From positions 1-40,954 of the IMG/VR virus record IMGVR_UViG_3300025154_002776: a stretch of 40,954 bases of DNA; one strand, given 5' to 3'. Below, piece by piece: positions 18,123 through 25,562 of this stretch. Position 1 is the stretch's first letter, and every line of letters begins with the position of its first letter. Both the position numbers and the translations under genes were made by a program. This stretch comes from a virus. The notes below the pieces were generated by a model. The model saw only the letters and a program-made list of their open reading frames with translations. It searched no databases and was not told the origin of the DNA.

Positions 18123-18572
18123 TTATAATTTGAGCTTTTCAATCAATTCAGGAACTCTCTTTCTTGCATATAACTCACTTGAAGTCAAAACATCGTAATT
18201 CATTGCTTCCACATAGGCCGCGTACTTCATGCCAGCAATTACTATAAGAACCAAGCCATCAGAATAACTAATCGCCAATTCGTCTGCTGTAAGCCTACCT
18301 TTCATAACACCCTCTGATCCTGTGTGAACCTGTTGAAAACCACCTTTTCGTATAATCACGCCGTCATCAATGACAACGTAACCGATAGAACTTCGTAAGT
18401 TTCCTGTCTGGTCCGTATATGAACCCTCTGAGGGATTAAGGTTTCTTGCTACATTGACACATTCCTCGCCTACTTTTGTGAGCAGTAAAACAAATTTCTT
18501 CTTTTGCTTTTTCAACTGATCTTCCAAGTAGCCATTAATGTCTGATAACGGTGTTACTCTAACTATTGCCAT
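18123..18572 (-). CDS. neck protein, HK97 gp10-like (putative)
   Basis: This 149-aa protein has a long N-terminal Lys-rich helix (LEDQLKKQKKKFVLLLTKVGEE). The segment TDQTGNLRSSIGYVV follows, a variant of the TGxLRxSI motif typical of HK97 gp10/head-tail joining proteins. A central beta region ends with MKYAAYVEAMNYDVL. It follows a head-closure-sized gene and precedes the tail terminator, matching the usual connector order. It would form part of the head-tail interface. Confidence 0.72.
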   Translation of the reverse strand: MAIVRVTPLSDINGYLEDQLKKQKKKFVLLLTKVGEECVNVARNLNPSEGSYTDQTGNLRSSIGYVVIDDGVIIRKGGFQQVHTGSEGVMKGRLTADELAISYSDGLVLIVIAGMKYAAYVEAMNYDVLTSSELYARKRVPELIEKLKL

Positions 18573-18895
18573 TATTGTACATATAGCATCGTGCTCAATT
18601 GATAGCGTACAGCATGCTGTATCTGGCCCTCAATTACGATATTTCCAAATTCGTCAAACAACTTTACAAACCTTGCTGTATAATCTTCACTTGATGGACC
18701 TAAAAACACTACATAAGGATAACTCTTGAACGTTCCATCTGACAGGGTTTTGATATTGCTTTTTCCCTCTGTCTCATATCTGCATGGAATGGGTTCTGTC
18801 CATGACGGTACTACAGGCAAAGGAATTCTGTTTACATCAAAACCACCTCCAGTGGTCGTTTTAAAACTTATCTTATGTGGCCTAAGCTTAATCAT
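18572..18895 (-). CDS. head closure / head-tail joining protein (putative)
   Basis: This 107-aa, beta-rich protein lies between a connector gene and the gp10-like gene, overlapping the latter by one base and the former by 4 nt. It has an N-terminal basic segment (KLRPHKISFKT) and a central SYPYVVFLGPSS-type strand-turn-strand. Size and order match SPP1 gp16-type stoppers that close the connector after packaging. I recognised no sequence signature, so this is a positional call. Confidence 0.55.
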   Translation of the reverse strand: MIKLRPHKISFKTTTGGGFDVNRIPLPVVPSWTEPIPCRYETEGKSNIKTLSDGTFKSYPYVVFLGPSSEDYTARFVKLFDEFGNIVIEGQIQHAVRYQLSTMLYVQ

Positions 18896-19209
18896 TCTAA
18901 GATTTTTATAGCAGGTTGTTTTTCACCGCCTAATAAAGGCTCTCCGTACCTCTCATATATGGAGTTGGCAACATTCAGTATCAGCTCTTGTTGTGACAAA
19001 CTGATATTAAGCTGTCCTTCTCCTACGTTTATAGCATCAACAAGAGAAGCAAGACTATCTGCTCTTGCAAGATTAAATTGTTTGCTAGTTCCTATCTGTG
19101 CCGTAAACTCAGCATCAGGTGATAAACCTCTTTCAATAACGACTGTTTCGAAAAAGCCGTCAGAAAGAGGATATTTCACCTTGTGCTTAAGTGCGTCGAT
19201 AACCTTCAT
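18892..19209 (-). CDS. head-tail connector / adaptor protein (putative)
   Basis: This 105-aa, mostly helical protein sits immediately after the major capsid gene, the usual position of the gp6/gp15-like adaptor that binds beneath the portal. It starts MKVIDALKHKVKYPLSDGFFE and contains ARADSLASLVDAI and a Gln-rich helix (SLSQQELILNVANSIYERYGE). Similar proteins (DUF6706-like, from memory) are common at this place in Bacteroides phages. It overlaps the next gene by 4 nt. Confidence 0.6.
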   Translation of the reverse strand: MKVIDALKHKVKYPLSDGFFETVVIERGLSPDAEFTAQIGTSKQFNLARADSLASLVDAINVGEGQLNISLSQQELILNVANSIYERYGEPLLGGEKQPAIKILE

Positions 19210-19221
19210 GAGACTACTTTG

Positions 19222-20325
19222 TTATGCGCTTACACCATCTGCCCACGCAGCAGCATTGTCCACATTTGCAAATATCAGAGAAGCCCTGTTCGAGAGAGCC
19301 GGTTGAACATAAGCTTCACACATTGTAACCTCAAGCATAGGGTTCAGCTCTGAGTATACAGTAGTTTTAGAAAATGCTCCTCTTACTTGCATTGCATCAG
19401 TGTTCTTTATGATCGGAACTGGCTTGAAGTAAGTATATCCCAAACGAGGGACAGGAGAGAGAACAACAACGTTTTTGTTCCATGGCCTTACTGTTGTTTC
19501 ATTGCCCTTTTTATCCTGTATAAGAACAGTGCTGTCAAGAGACACGAACTGAGGGAAACCCTTTTGTTTCATGTATCTGTTAAGGTTTTCTATTGTAAGG
19601 ATATCGGATGCTTGCAAACCAGTTGCGTTAAGAACGATAGTAGAAACTCTTTTCAAAGTTTTATCTTTCTGCAGAACAACGTCAAGCATGTCTTCGTCAA
19701 TGAATGCGAACATAGGCTTTTTAAGACCTTTGCCGGATATGTACTTTTGCCATGTCTTAACATCTGCAATAGGATCAGCATTTACACCACTCCACTTCGA
19801 AAACTTGAAGTTTCCTTCAGGTACGTTGAAGTCAATGACATCTTCTGTTGCTGTATCTCCCTCGATACTTGCAGGATAGGTCTTCTTCGCAAGTGAGCCG
19901 ATACGAAGCGCATCAATCTCAACCTTTGCATCAATACCATCATTTACAAATTTGATGTCATCGTACACCATGTCAACAAGGTACTGAGCAGCTTCCTTGT
20001 CCTCTGTATTAGCAGCGGCAATAGTTTTCAGATCCTCATACTCATTGATTTTCTTCTCGTCTTTCTCTTGAGAAACAGACAACTTATCAAGTTCTCCACT
20101 CCATGAGCCGACTTTTTTACGAGTCTTGAGCGGTGACTTAACGTTAAAGGCAACCCTGTCAGCTGCGATTGGAATTCCATCCTCACCCTCGATACCTTTG
20201 ATATCGAATTTAGGAGTGTATTTCAACGGGAACAGAACAGGCCATGCGAAAGCTCTTCCTGGCTGGTAAGAACTAACTTCGGCTTGCATCCCGGGGATAT
20301 CTAAATCAAATAACGGTTTATTCAT
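19222..20325 (-). CDS. major capsid protein (lambda gpE/HK97-fold type)
   Basis: This 367-aa protein follows the scaffold and decoration genes and precedes the connectors. It opens with a Pro/aromatic-rich arm (FAWPVLFPLKYTPKF), has a charged helical middle (VSQEKDEKKINEYEDLK) and an ATEDVIDF segment. The C-terminal part (VVVLSPVPRLGYTYFKPVP, then LNPMLEVTMCEAYVQPAL) resembles capsid proteins of the gpE (PF03864) type. It forms the icosahedral shell. It has an exceptionally good Shine-Dalgarno sequence, consistent with very high expression. Confidence 0.85.
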   Translation of the reverse strand: MNKPLFDLDIPGMQAEVSSYQPGRAFAWPVLFPLKYTPKFDIKGIEGEDGIPIAADRVAFNVKSPLKTRKKVGSWSGELDKLSVSQEKDEKKINEYEDLKTIAAANTEDKEAAQYLVDMVYDDIKFVNDGIDAKVEIDALRIGSLAKKTYPASIEGDTATEDVIDFNVPEGNFKFSKWSGVNADPIADVKTWQKYISGKGLKKPMFAFIDEDMLDVVLQKDKTLKRVSTIVLNATGLQASDILTIENLNRYMKQKGFPQFVSLDSTVLIQDKKGNETTVRPWNKNVVVLSPVPRLGYTYFKPVPIIKNTDAMQVRGAFSKTTVYSELNPMLEVTMCEAYVQPALSNRASLIFANVDNAAAWADGVSA

Positions 20326-20333
20326 AATAATTT

Positions 20334-20339
20334 CCTCCT
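20334..20339 (-). promoter_or_regulatory. strong Shine-Dalgarno AGGAGG of the capsid gene
   Basis: On the coding strand AGGAGG lies 8 nt before the capsid ATG at 20325, an ideal spacing. Most other genes here have only A-rich leaders without such a match, as is usual in Bacteroidota. Confidence 0.75.
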
Positions 20340-20341
20340 AA

Positions 20342-21088
20342 TTAAACCAGTTCAATATTTTTCAATAAGGCAATAACCTCAAGAGATGCGTTAACAGTCT
20401 CTTTCCGTACATTAGCAGCATTTACCAGTTTCACCAACTGATCACCAAGACCTGTGTAAATCTTGTCACCTAATAGATATTTAGGCACATACTTAGGGTA
20501 AGCAGGTACACCGACAACGCCGGCAACAGAAGCCTTAAGAACCACATAATGATCAGCAGCAAGATTCTTGATGCCTTTGTATGGTTCAACGGATGCAAGC
20601 AAGATCTCTCCTGCTCCGGCATCAGCGGCAACAACCTTAAGTGAATCTGGAGTGGCTTCAACAGCATCATAGTAGCCATAGGCAATTTCTTCAACTGCTT
20701 CAACACTGGCAACCGCAGACTGGAATAGAACAGTATCACTTTTAATAACGACACCAAGTGTAACAGTAACAACATCCTTTTCTGCGTTAGTAGCATCAAC
20801 TGCTGAACATGCTACAGCAACAGTTTCATGACCAATTATGTCACCAACAACAACACCGCTGCCCTTGGCTATTTCAATTGAATCATCATCTGCTGCAACA
20901 TCTTTAAGCAATCTGTAAGCCTTGATAGGAACAAGCTTACCATCAGAATTCAAACCAACAGCTGTTGACGCAGGAACATCAAAGCTCGGGTTTAAAACAA
21001 TTCCACCACCTGGTTTTTCACCAAGGATCTGTTCAAATACAACAGGATCTTTGGCTTCAGCAGGGGTGTGTTTGAATTTTACATTCAT
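20342..21088 (-). CDS. head decoration / head-fibre-like protein (putative)
   Basis: This 248-aa protein is encoded between scaffold and major capsid genes. It is rich in Ala, Val, Asp and Gly and strongly beta-patterned, with an N-terminal segment (FKHTPAEAKDPVVFEQ) and a C-terminal helix (VNASLEVIALLKNIELV). Decoration and head-fibre proteins are often found here in Bacteroides phages, sometimes annotated as head fibre protein. It would sit on the outside of the capsid. There is no enzymatic motif. The identification is by order and composition. Confidence 0.6.
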   Translation of the reverse strand: MNVKFKHTPAEAKDPVVFEQILGEKPGGGIVLNPSFDVPASTAVGLNSDGKLVPIKAYRLLKDVAADDDSIEIAKGSGVVVGDIIGHETVAVACSAVDATNAEKDVVTVTLGVVIKSDTVLFQSAVASVEAVEEIAYGYYDAVEATPDSLKVVAADAGAGEILLASVEPYKGIKNLAADHYVVLKASVAGVVGVPAYPKYVPKYLLGDKIYTGLGDQLVKLVNAANVRKETVNASLEVIALLKNIELV

Positions 21089-21097
21089 TTCGATTGA

Positions 21098-21751
21098 TTA
21101 TTTTGTTTCGAGCCCTTTAATGACCGGGGCCACAGTTTCGGTCTTTCTATCTTCGATTCTTTTCAAGACCTGTTCGTTTGGTTTGTCGTCTTTTGGAGAA
21201 TCTGTACCACCTGCAGGCTTTGATAGTCTGGCTAGACCATCATTAGCAAGTCTCTGAGAGTAAGCAGTCCATTTTGTTTCAAGTGATGTGGAAAAAGCAT
21301 CCACTTCTTCTTGAGAATTGAATGTCCGTCCATCAATTGCCATTTCAAAATACTCCTTATCAACATCTTTGAACTTAGTTCTGAGATTACCGAGATAATC
21401 GTTATTAGCTTTCTCAGTTTTGAGCTTTCTCAACTCTTCTGTAATCGGAGCTACAACTTTATTCATTGTTGCTTCAATCTGCTTTTGAAGATCTGTTGGC
21501 TCTTCTGCATGTTCTGGTTTGTGTTGATCTGGTTTCTCTTCTTTTTTCTTTGCGTTCACTATTCTTGTGACCGCCTTTTGAGACACCTTTAGAAACGGAA
21601 CGATTGACTTTACTGCATTGGCAATGTCATCGTCACTTGCATCGTCTTTAAGCCCTGCTGCAATTGTATCAACTGCTTCTGTCAGGTCTTCGTCACTGAA
21701 CCCCAATGATGCGATTTCGGGTTTCAATTTTTTAAGAACTTTTGTCTTCAT
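21098..21751 (-). CDS. capsid scaffolding protein (putative)
   Basis: This 217-aa, highly charged, helical protein opens the head-tail operon just before the decoration and capsid genes. A DUF-like N-terminal helical part (FSDEDLTEAVDTIAAGL) is followed by a Lys/Glu/Pro-rich linker (about 70-90), a coiled coil (about 90-115) and a basic C-terminus (VLKRIEDRK). These are the typical features and position of a scaffold. No protease signature is visible and no separate prohead protease was found in the window. Confidence 0.68.
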   Translation of the reverse strand: MKTKVLKKLKPEIASLGFSDEDLTEAVDTIAAGLKDDASDDDIANAVKSIVPFLKVSQKAVTRIVNAKKKEEKPDQHKPEHAEEPTDLQKQIEATMNKVVAPITEELRKLKTEKANNDYLGNLRTKFKDVDKEYFEMAIDGRTFNSQEEVDAFSTSLETKWTAYSQRLANDGLARLSKPAGGTDSPKDDKPNEQVLKRIEDRKTETVAPVIKGLETK

Positions 21752-21772
21752 TACTCTGTATGTTAGTTTATT

Positions 21773-21804
21773 AAAAGTCTGCTACTACAGAGCAGCAGAC
21801 TTTT
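21773..21804. terminator. bidirectional terminator-like hairpin in the scaffold leader
   Basis: A perfect 11-bp stem (AAAAGTCTGCT with AGCAGACTTTT) closes a 10-nt loop. On the plus strand it is followed by eight T residues; on the minus strand by TTTTAATA, a weaker T-run. It lies between the predicted promoter (21865-21896) and the scaffold start (21751), so late transcripts from that promoter must read through it. It may insulate against transcription from outside or act as an attenuator. Confidence 0.7.
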
Positions 21805-21864
21805 TTTTAAACAATAGAAGCGTATGAAGCATTCTTGTAACTATGCTGTCCGCAATAGCTCGAA

Positions 21865-21896
21865 CAAATGTATAAAAAAAGTGTTTGCAAAACAAA
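21865..21896 (-). promoter_or_regulatory. Bacteroides-type promoter of the head-tail operon
   Basis: On the minus strand a TTTG (21896-21893) is separated by 20 nt from TACATTTG (21872-21865), matching the Bacteroides -33 TTTG / -7 TAnnTTTG consensus with suitable spacing. Transcription would start near 21858, giving a leader of about 105 nt before the scaffold ATG. An inverted repeat overlaps the -33 box. Confidence 0.7.
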
Positions 21897-21902
21897 CACT
21901 TT
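21878..21902. promoter_or_regulatory. operator-like inverted repeat over the late promoter
   Basis: AAAGTGTTTG and CAAACACTTT form a perfect 10-bp inverted repeat around CAAAA. It covers the -33 element. Its core, TGTTT-N7-AAACA (21882-21898), recurs at 24345-24361 and 33580-33596. Confidence 0.6.
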
Positions 21903-21927
21903 GTGATAAAATATTTTTGATTCTTTT

Positions 21928-22233
21928 CTAATTATTTCTTAGAGCTGCTTTCTCCCTTTCAATCTCCCAGCTGAATGGGAACTTCTTTTCTGCATAAAAA
22001 TATCCGTTTCCCTTAACGTTATGCTCAACTGCAATGACTTCTTTATTTTCGATTACCTCAATCAGGATATCATCTCTTACCGGGCAATCAGGCTCTCCTG
22101 TGAAAGTGGTCCACGTAATAAGACCTTTGCCCTCGTCTTGTCTGCATAGCATCCTTTTGCTATTAACTATCTTGTAAACATCGTAACAAAACCCGGACTC
22201 TGAATAATAAAACTTTACTTGAATGGTTGTCAT
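21928..22233 (-). CDS. hypothetical protein, small-gene island
   Basis: This 101-aa protein is not recognised. It is beta-rich and hydrophilic with no signal peptide or membrane segment, and has scattered Cys residues (FCYDVYKIV, RMLCRQDEG, PDCPVRDD). It is the last gene of the seven-gene island before the late promoter. It follows the 174-aa gene by 11 bp. Confidence 0.6.
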   Translation of the reverse strand: MTTIQVKFYYSESGFCYDVYKIVNSKRMLCRQDEGKGLITWTTFTGEPDCPVRDDILIEVIENKEVIAVEHNVKGNGYFYAEKKFPFSWEIEREKAALRNN

Positions 22234-22244
22234 GTCTTCTTAGT

Positions 22245-22769
22245 TTAAAAACTGTAATCATAATACTCTTGTCTAATTCCAAAGACTATATTAACCTTTG
22301 AGAATTTGGTTCGAACTATTGTCTTACCTGCAACAAACCTAAATTCTCCGTTTTCATCATGGATTTCTTTAAACAGATCACATTTGTCATTATATGTTCC
22401 GTCCTTTCTTCCTTTAACTATCAATTCAAAGGTTTCATTCGTATATTCAATTGTCTTAATTATTTTTCTCCATGCTCCATACTTCCAGACAATTTCTTCA
22501 TTGCATCCATTCAGCTTTTCATACTTGTATTCCTGAGACTCACTCATTCCATTGTTATCTATTCTCTCTGGTTCATACTTCTGAATTACAACTGTCTTAT
22601 AGTCTTTGCTTACTTCCATGACTTCGTATGCACTTCTGTCTGTCCAATGTAGAATAGTTGCACCTTCTCCAACTTTTGGCAGGGTTGCATTTCTACCCAT
22701 AATGTGGTTGGTTAAACTACCGGTCTCTTTACCGGCTTTCATCTGCTGTTTGAATTCTAATGCTTCCAT
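22245..22769 (-). CDS. hypothetical protein, small-gene island
   Basis: This 174-aa protein is not recognised. It is soluble, rich in charged and aromatic residues and beta-patterned, including GEGATILHWTDRSAYEVMEV and TFELIVKGRKDGTYND. Similar proteins of unknown function are seen in Bacteroides phages and mobile elements, usually as cargo rather than structural genes. It sits mid-island with short spacing to both neighbours. Confidence 0.6.
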   Translation of the reverse strand: MEALEFKQQMKAGKETGSLTNHIMGRNATLPKVGEGATILHWTDRSAYEVMEVSKDYKTVVIQKYEPERIDNNGMSESQEYKYEKLNGCNEEIVWKYGAWRKIIKTIEYTNETFELIVKGRKDGTYNDKCDLFKEIHDENGEFRFVAGKTIVRTKFSKVNIVFGIRQEYYDYSF

Positions 22770-22788
22770 GATTATTGTTTGATTTTAG

Positions 22789-23163
22789 TTATTTCGCAAT
22801 TTGATAGTACACTTCGCCATTTCTGATCTGCTTCAGAACCGGAACACCTTTCTTCTTCAGGCGCGAAATGTTGTTTAGAATGATCTGCCTTTCAAGAAAC
22901 AAGGCCTCAGTCAGCCTTTTTACTGAAAGTAATTCTCCTGTTTTCAGGGCTTCGAATACAGCTATGCGTGCATTCTTGTGCATCAGTTGTCCGGGGCCTT
23001 TGTACTTGATACAGCCCCAGCGAGCATAGTCGCTGACTACTACGTCTGGTGATAGAATTGATCTTCGTATAAACGAATAGCATGAAGTGTGCAGCTTTTC
23101 GCATTTCAGACAAGAAGCTACTGCTGTTCTGCTCATGTCTGGATATTGTTTAGTTGATACCAT
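22789..23163 (-). CDS. Cys-rich winged-helix-like protein
   Basis: This 124-aa protein has an N-terminal Cys cluster (Cys18, Cys21, Cys28) that may bind zinc. A C-terminal half with winged-helix character follows: ARIAVFEALKTGELLSVKRLTEALFL looks like the first helices, ILNNISRLKKKGVPV is a recognition-helix-like segment, and a short wing reads EVYYQIAK. It could be a small transcription regulator. It lies between two promoter/operator regions and is a plausible candidate to act on them, though this is not shown. Confidence 0.55.
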   Translation of the reverse strand: MVSTKQYPDMSRTAVASCLKCEKLHTSCYSFIRRSILSPDVVVSDYARWGCIKYKGPGQLMHKNARIAVFEALKTGELLSVKRLTEALFLERQIILNNISRLKKKGVPVLKQIRNGEVYYQIAK

Positions 23164-23175
23164 GTCGCTGCTGTT

Positions 23176-23367
23176 TTAAAATTCGTCAATGTTGATTTCT
23201 TTCCTGTTTTTCGGCCAACTTATACGAATCAAATTAGTTGGATTCTTTTTGGAAAGCCTATCTAGTGCTTTCTTTCGCGCCTCTGTACTATTCTTTGCCG
23301 AGATATGTACTTCAAATGTTTCTAATTCAATCGAAACAAGGAACTGTTTTTGATTTTCTGTTGCCAT
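23176..23367 (-). CDS. hypothetical small protein
   Basis: This 63-aa protein is not recognised. It consists of a beta strand (FLVSIELETFEVHISA), a basic helix (STEARKKALDRLSKK) and a final strand. The layout resembles small alpha/beta host-interaction proteins of phages. It lies within the small-gene island, 12 bp after the RadC-like gene. Confidence 0.5.
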   Translation of the reverse strand: MATENQKQFLVSIELETFEVHISAKNSTEARKKALDRLSKKNPTNLIRISWPKNRKEINIDEF

Positions 23368-23379
23368 TATATTGCTTTT

Positions 23380-23823
23380 TTATACGTTAATTAACCCTTC
23401 ATCTGCCATTGAAGTGTAGCCATCAGAAGTTATAATAATATGATCCATAAGCGTAACTTCAAGAATTTTTGCTGCTTCTGCAACTCTATTTGTAAGATGT
23501 TTGTCTTCTGCAGATGGACGAAGCTCCCCAGATGGATGGTTATGTGCCAATATTATGGCAGAGGCAAGTGTGTCAACAGCATATTTCATGATTATTTTGG
23601 TATCAACTACTGTGCAAGCCACTCCACCTTGACTTATCTTTGCATAACCAACTGTTCTGTTTGCCCTGTTCAATAACAGAATAAAGCACGATTCATAAAT
23701 ATCAATATCTTCAAAGTAGAATTGTCTTATAACTGTTTCAGCATTTTTTGAAGACATTATTTTCACACTTTCAAAGGTATTACCAGTAGGGACAACCTTT
23801 AGTTCTTTAAGTTGTGTTTGCAT
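23380..23823 (-). CDS. RadC-like JAB/JAMM-domain protein
   Basis: This 147-aa protein has the full JAMM metal-binding signature of RadC proteins: HNHPSG (His94, His96, Ser98) and Asp107 after SAED, with an upstream Glu44 in the ESCFILLLN strand. The helix-hairpin-helix N-terminus of full-length RadC is absent, so this is the stand-alone JAB form often carried by mobile elements. JAMM domains can be zinc isopeptidases, but no cellular function for phage RadC is established. It lies in an island with its own promoter region, so a host-takeover or anti-defence role is possible but inferred. Confidence 0.85.
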   Translation of the reverse strand: MQTQLKELKVVPTGNTFESVKIMSSKNAETVIRQFYFEDIDIYESCFILLLNRANRTVGYAKISQGGVACTVVDTKIIMKYAVDTLASAIILAHNHPSGELRPSAEDKHLTNRVAEAAKILEVTLMDHIIITSDGYTSMADEGLINV

Positions 23824-23835
23824 TCTGTTGCTGTT

Positions 23836-24108
23836 TTATCTTGAAGACCTTGGTAGAAAGAAATTCTGAAGCGTTCCATCAGTGCGGTCAATACAATTCA
23901 TTATTCCTGTTATATCATGGGCAAAATTGAATTGATCAAATCCGAGTAGCTTTACAAAGTCAATTGGAGTTCCATTGCTATGTGTTGCTGACAGGTCCAT
24001 TGAAAGACTAAGACCGTCTTCAATGTGAAGTTCTGATTGTGCTCTTTTGACTATTTTTGAAATAAGGTCGTCTTCCTCAATAGTTGTGTTGAATGTTACT
24101 GTTTTCAT
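23836..24108 (-). CDS. conserved hypothetical protein (DUF6874-like)
   Basis: This 90-aa protein contains the pattern NGTPIDFVKLLG, then FNFAHDITGI, then a C-terminal TGTLQNFFLPR. I associate this with a small family common in Bacteroidetes phages and conjugative elements (DUF6874, from memory). Function is unknown. It is soluble and mixed alpha/beta. It lies 12 bp upstream of the RadC-like gene and is probably co-transcribed with it. Confidence 0.6.
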   Translation of the reverse strand: MKTVTFNTTIEEDDLISKIVKRAQSELHIEDGLSLSMDLSATHSNGTPIDFVKLLGFDQFNFAHDITGIMNCIDRTDGTLQNFFLPRSSR

Positions 24109-24120
24109 TGCTTTATTTAA

Positions 24121-24300
24121 TTAAAATTGATTATCCAAATACTCTGCAATGCTAAGGTCAATCATCATCTTCTGGTCTTTCTCCCATAGAGACTTATGGT
24201 CTCTACTAATTTCAGAACCATTGATGTAACCTACAACATAGTCTGCTTCCTGAATGAAAATGAATTCTAGTTCGTCTCTTGTTTCTGTAACCTGTATCAT
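24121..24300 (-). CDS. hypothetical 59-aa protein, first gene of the island
   Basis: A short open frame runs from an ATG at 24300 to a TAA at 24121. It starts MIQVTETRDELEFIFIQ and ends SIAEYLDNQF. It is acidic and helical with no membrane segment. It follows the promoter-like region at 24345-24363 and is spaced 12 bp before the next gene, fitting the tight spacing of this block. It is below common length cutoffs and easily missed. Function unknown. Confidence 0.6.
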   Translation of the reverse strand: MIQVTETRDELEFIFIQEADYVVGYINGSEISRDHKSLWEKDQKMMIDLSIAEYLDNQF

Positions 24301-24344
24301 TGTACTGTCTGTTAATATTTTATGATGTAAAGCTACTCAGTTTG

Positions 24345-24363
24345 TGTTTATTATGCAAACATA
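24345..24363 (-). promoter_or_regulatory. promoter-like -7 box with operator-like inverted repeat, small-gene island
   Basis: The minus strand reads TATGTTTG at 24363-24356, a match to the Bacteroides -7 TAnnTTTG box. A clear -33 TTTG at the right distance is missing. The inverted repeat TGTTT-N7-AAACA (24345-24361) overlaps the box, as in the other two regulatory regions. Transcription would lead directly into the 59-aa gene at 24300. Confidence 0.5.
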
Positions 24364-24443
24364 TAACCTGTTAATTTACATTGTATTGTAAGCTAAAGCA
24401 CTAAAACATTGATTGATAGTCAGAATAATTTTGCAAGGGCAAT

Positions 24444-24470
24444 AAAAAAGAGTGAATTTCTCCACTCTTT
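24444..24470 (-). terminator. intrinsic terminator after the packaging/portal operon
   Basis: On the minus strand AAAGAGTG and CACTCTTT form an 8-bp stem around an 8-nt loop, followed directly by a T-run (TTTTTT). It lies 26 bp downstream of the minor head protein stop and ends the terminase-portal transcription unit before the small-gene island. Confidence 0.8.
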
Positions 24471-24495
24471 CAACTATATATCAGTCATTTACAAA

Positions 24496-25554
24496 TCATT
24501 TCAGATACCTATCAAAGTTATTATCTTTCAAAAAATACGGCAAAGTACCGGATTCATCTGCTTTTTGTATCCTATCCTGATTCTTGATTATCCAATCCTT
24601 AAAGTTACCAGGTACCTCTTTTATTTCATTAGCACTTGTTACCGGTTCATCATTTAAGATGCTCTCAAACTCTCTATCTGTGCAATGTATAGAAGTGACA
24701 TAACATCTGCATTGAGGGTGCCATCCAGTAAAGACAAACTTCTTAGGATACTTGCCGGCCAACGCGTCACAGAGTGGACAAGGATAAGGATTTGCTGACC
24801 TCTTTACTTCAAAACCTACTATAAAATCAAGATCATTCCACCTTACCTGATCAGCTGTTCTGTATGATATGTTGATTTCTGTTCTTGCCAATCTCATTGC
24901 ATTCTTGTAGGATGACCTGTATCTCCCGGGACCAGGGTTGTATGATTTGGCAGCTCTGCTTAACTGTAATTCTCCATACTTATCCCTTACTCTCCTGAAC
25001 AGCTTATCTGGATCAATGAGATTCTTTCGAATTGTTCTGCTAAGATCTGCTGCACTTGTTCCGTTTGTAATGGCATCGGCCAAAGAATCACTGAGGGCGA
25101 CCTGAACATCCTCCTGATACATGCCACCTATTTTCCATACTTTTTGGCTTAAATTAAGACCTTTCTGCTTTCTTGATAGGAATGATTGCAAAGCTTTCTT
25201 ATTCTCGTCAAACCATGCCTTATTTTGGCCTATGTCGCGGAAATTCTTCTTGAAGACATTCTCAATGATATATTTCTCATACTCGTTATTGTCAGAATTA
25301 CTTTCGTCCCACTCCACTTGAACGCCTTTGACAATATTTGAATATAGTTCTTTAGACAACTTTTCGGTAATCTCGTCTACCCTTTTCTTCAATTCCGGAA
25401 AATCAGAGAATACAAATGTCTTGCTGCCATCAAAAGAGGTTTCAAGTGCCAACTTCGCATATTGTTTGTTAGCACTTGAAAACAACCTGTTGATTTGTCT
25501 TATATAGGCATCTACTCGTTCAAAGTGAGATGCGTATGCATCATTTTTGTTCAC
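24496..25554 (-). CDS. minor head / head morphogenesis protein (SPP1 gp7-like)
   Basis: This 352-aa protein follows the portal gene and ends with the typical head-morphogenesis (PF04233) signature: CPLC near 259, then GWHPQCRCYV around 277-286. A preceding helix contains RLARTEINISYRTADQVRW, the usual ARTE segment of the family. The N-terminal two thirds are helical. It would be an internal head protein packaged with the DNA or bound to the portal. There is no ADP-ribosyltransferase or protease extension. A terminator follows the gene. Confidence 0.85.
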   Translation of the reverse strand: MNKNDAYASHFERVDAYIRQINRLFSSANKQYAKLALETSFDGSKTFVFSDFPELKKRVDEITEKLSKELYSNIVKGVQVEWDESNSDNNEYEKYIIENVFKKNFRDIGQNKAWFDENKKALQSFLSRKQKGLNLSQKVWKIGGMYQEDVQVALSDSLADAITNGTSAADLSRTIRKNLIDPDKLFRRVRDKYGELQLSRAAKSYNPGPGRYRSSYKNAMRLARTEINISYRTADQVRWNDLDFIVGFEVKRSANPYPCPLCDALAGKYPKKFVFTGWHPQCRCYVTSIHCTDREFESILNDEPVTSANEIKEVPGNFKDWIIKNQDRIQKADESGTLPYFLKDNNFDRYLK

Positions 25555-25562
25555 TTGATCAA

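Noticed and set aside
19387-19896. 169-aa plus-strand open frame opposite the capsid gene
   Set aside because: Antisense to a well-supported capsid gene; Cys-rich composition and no family signature.
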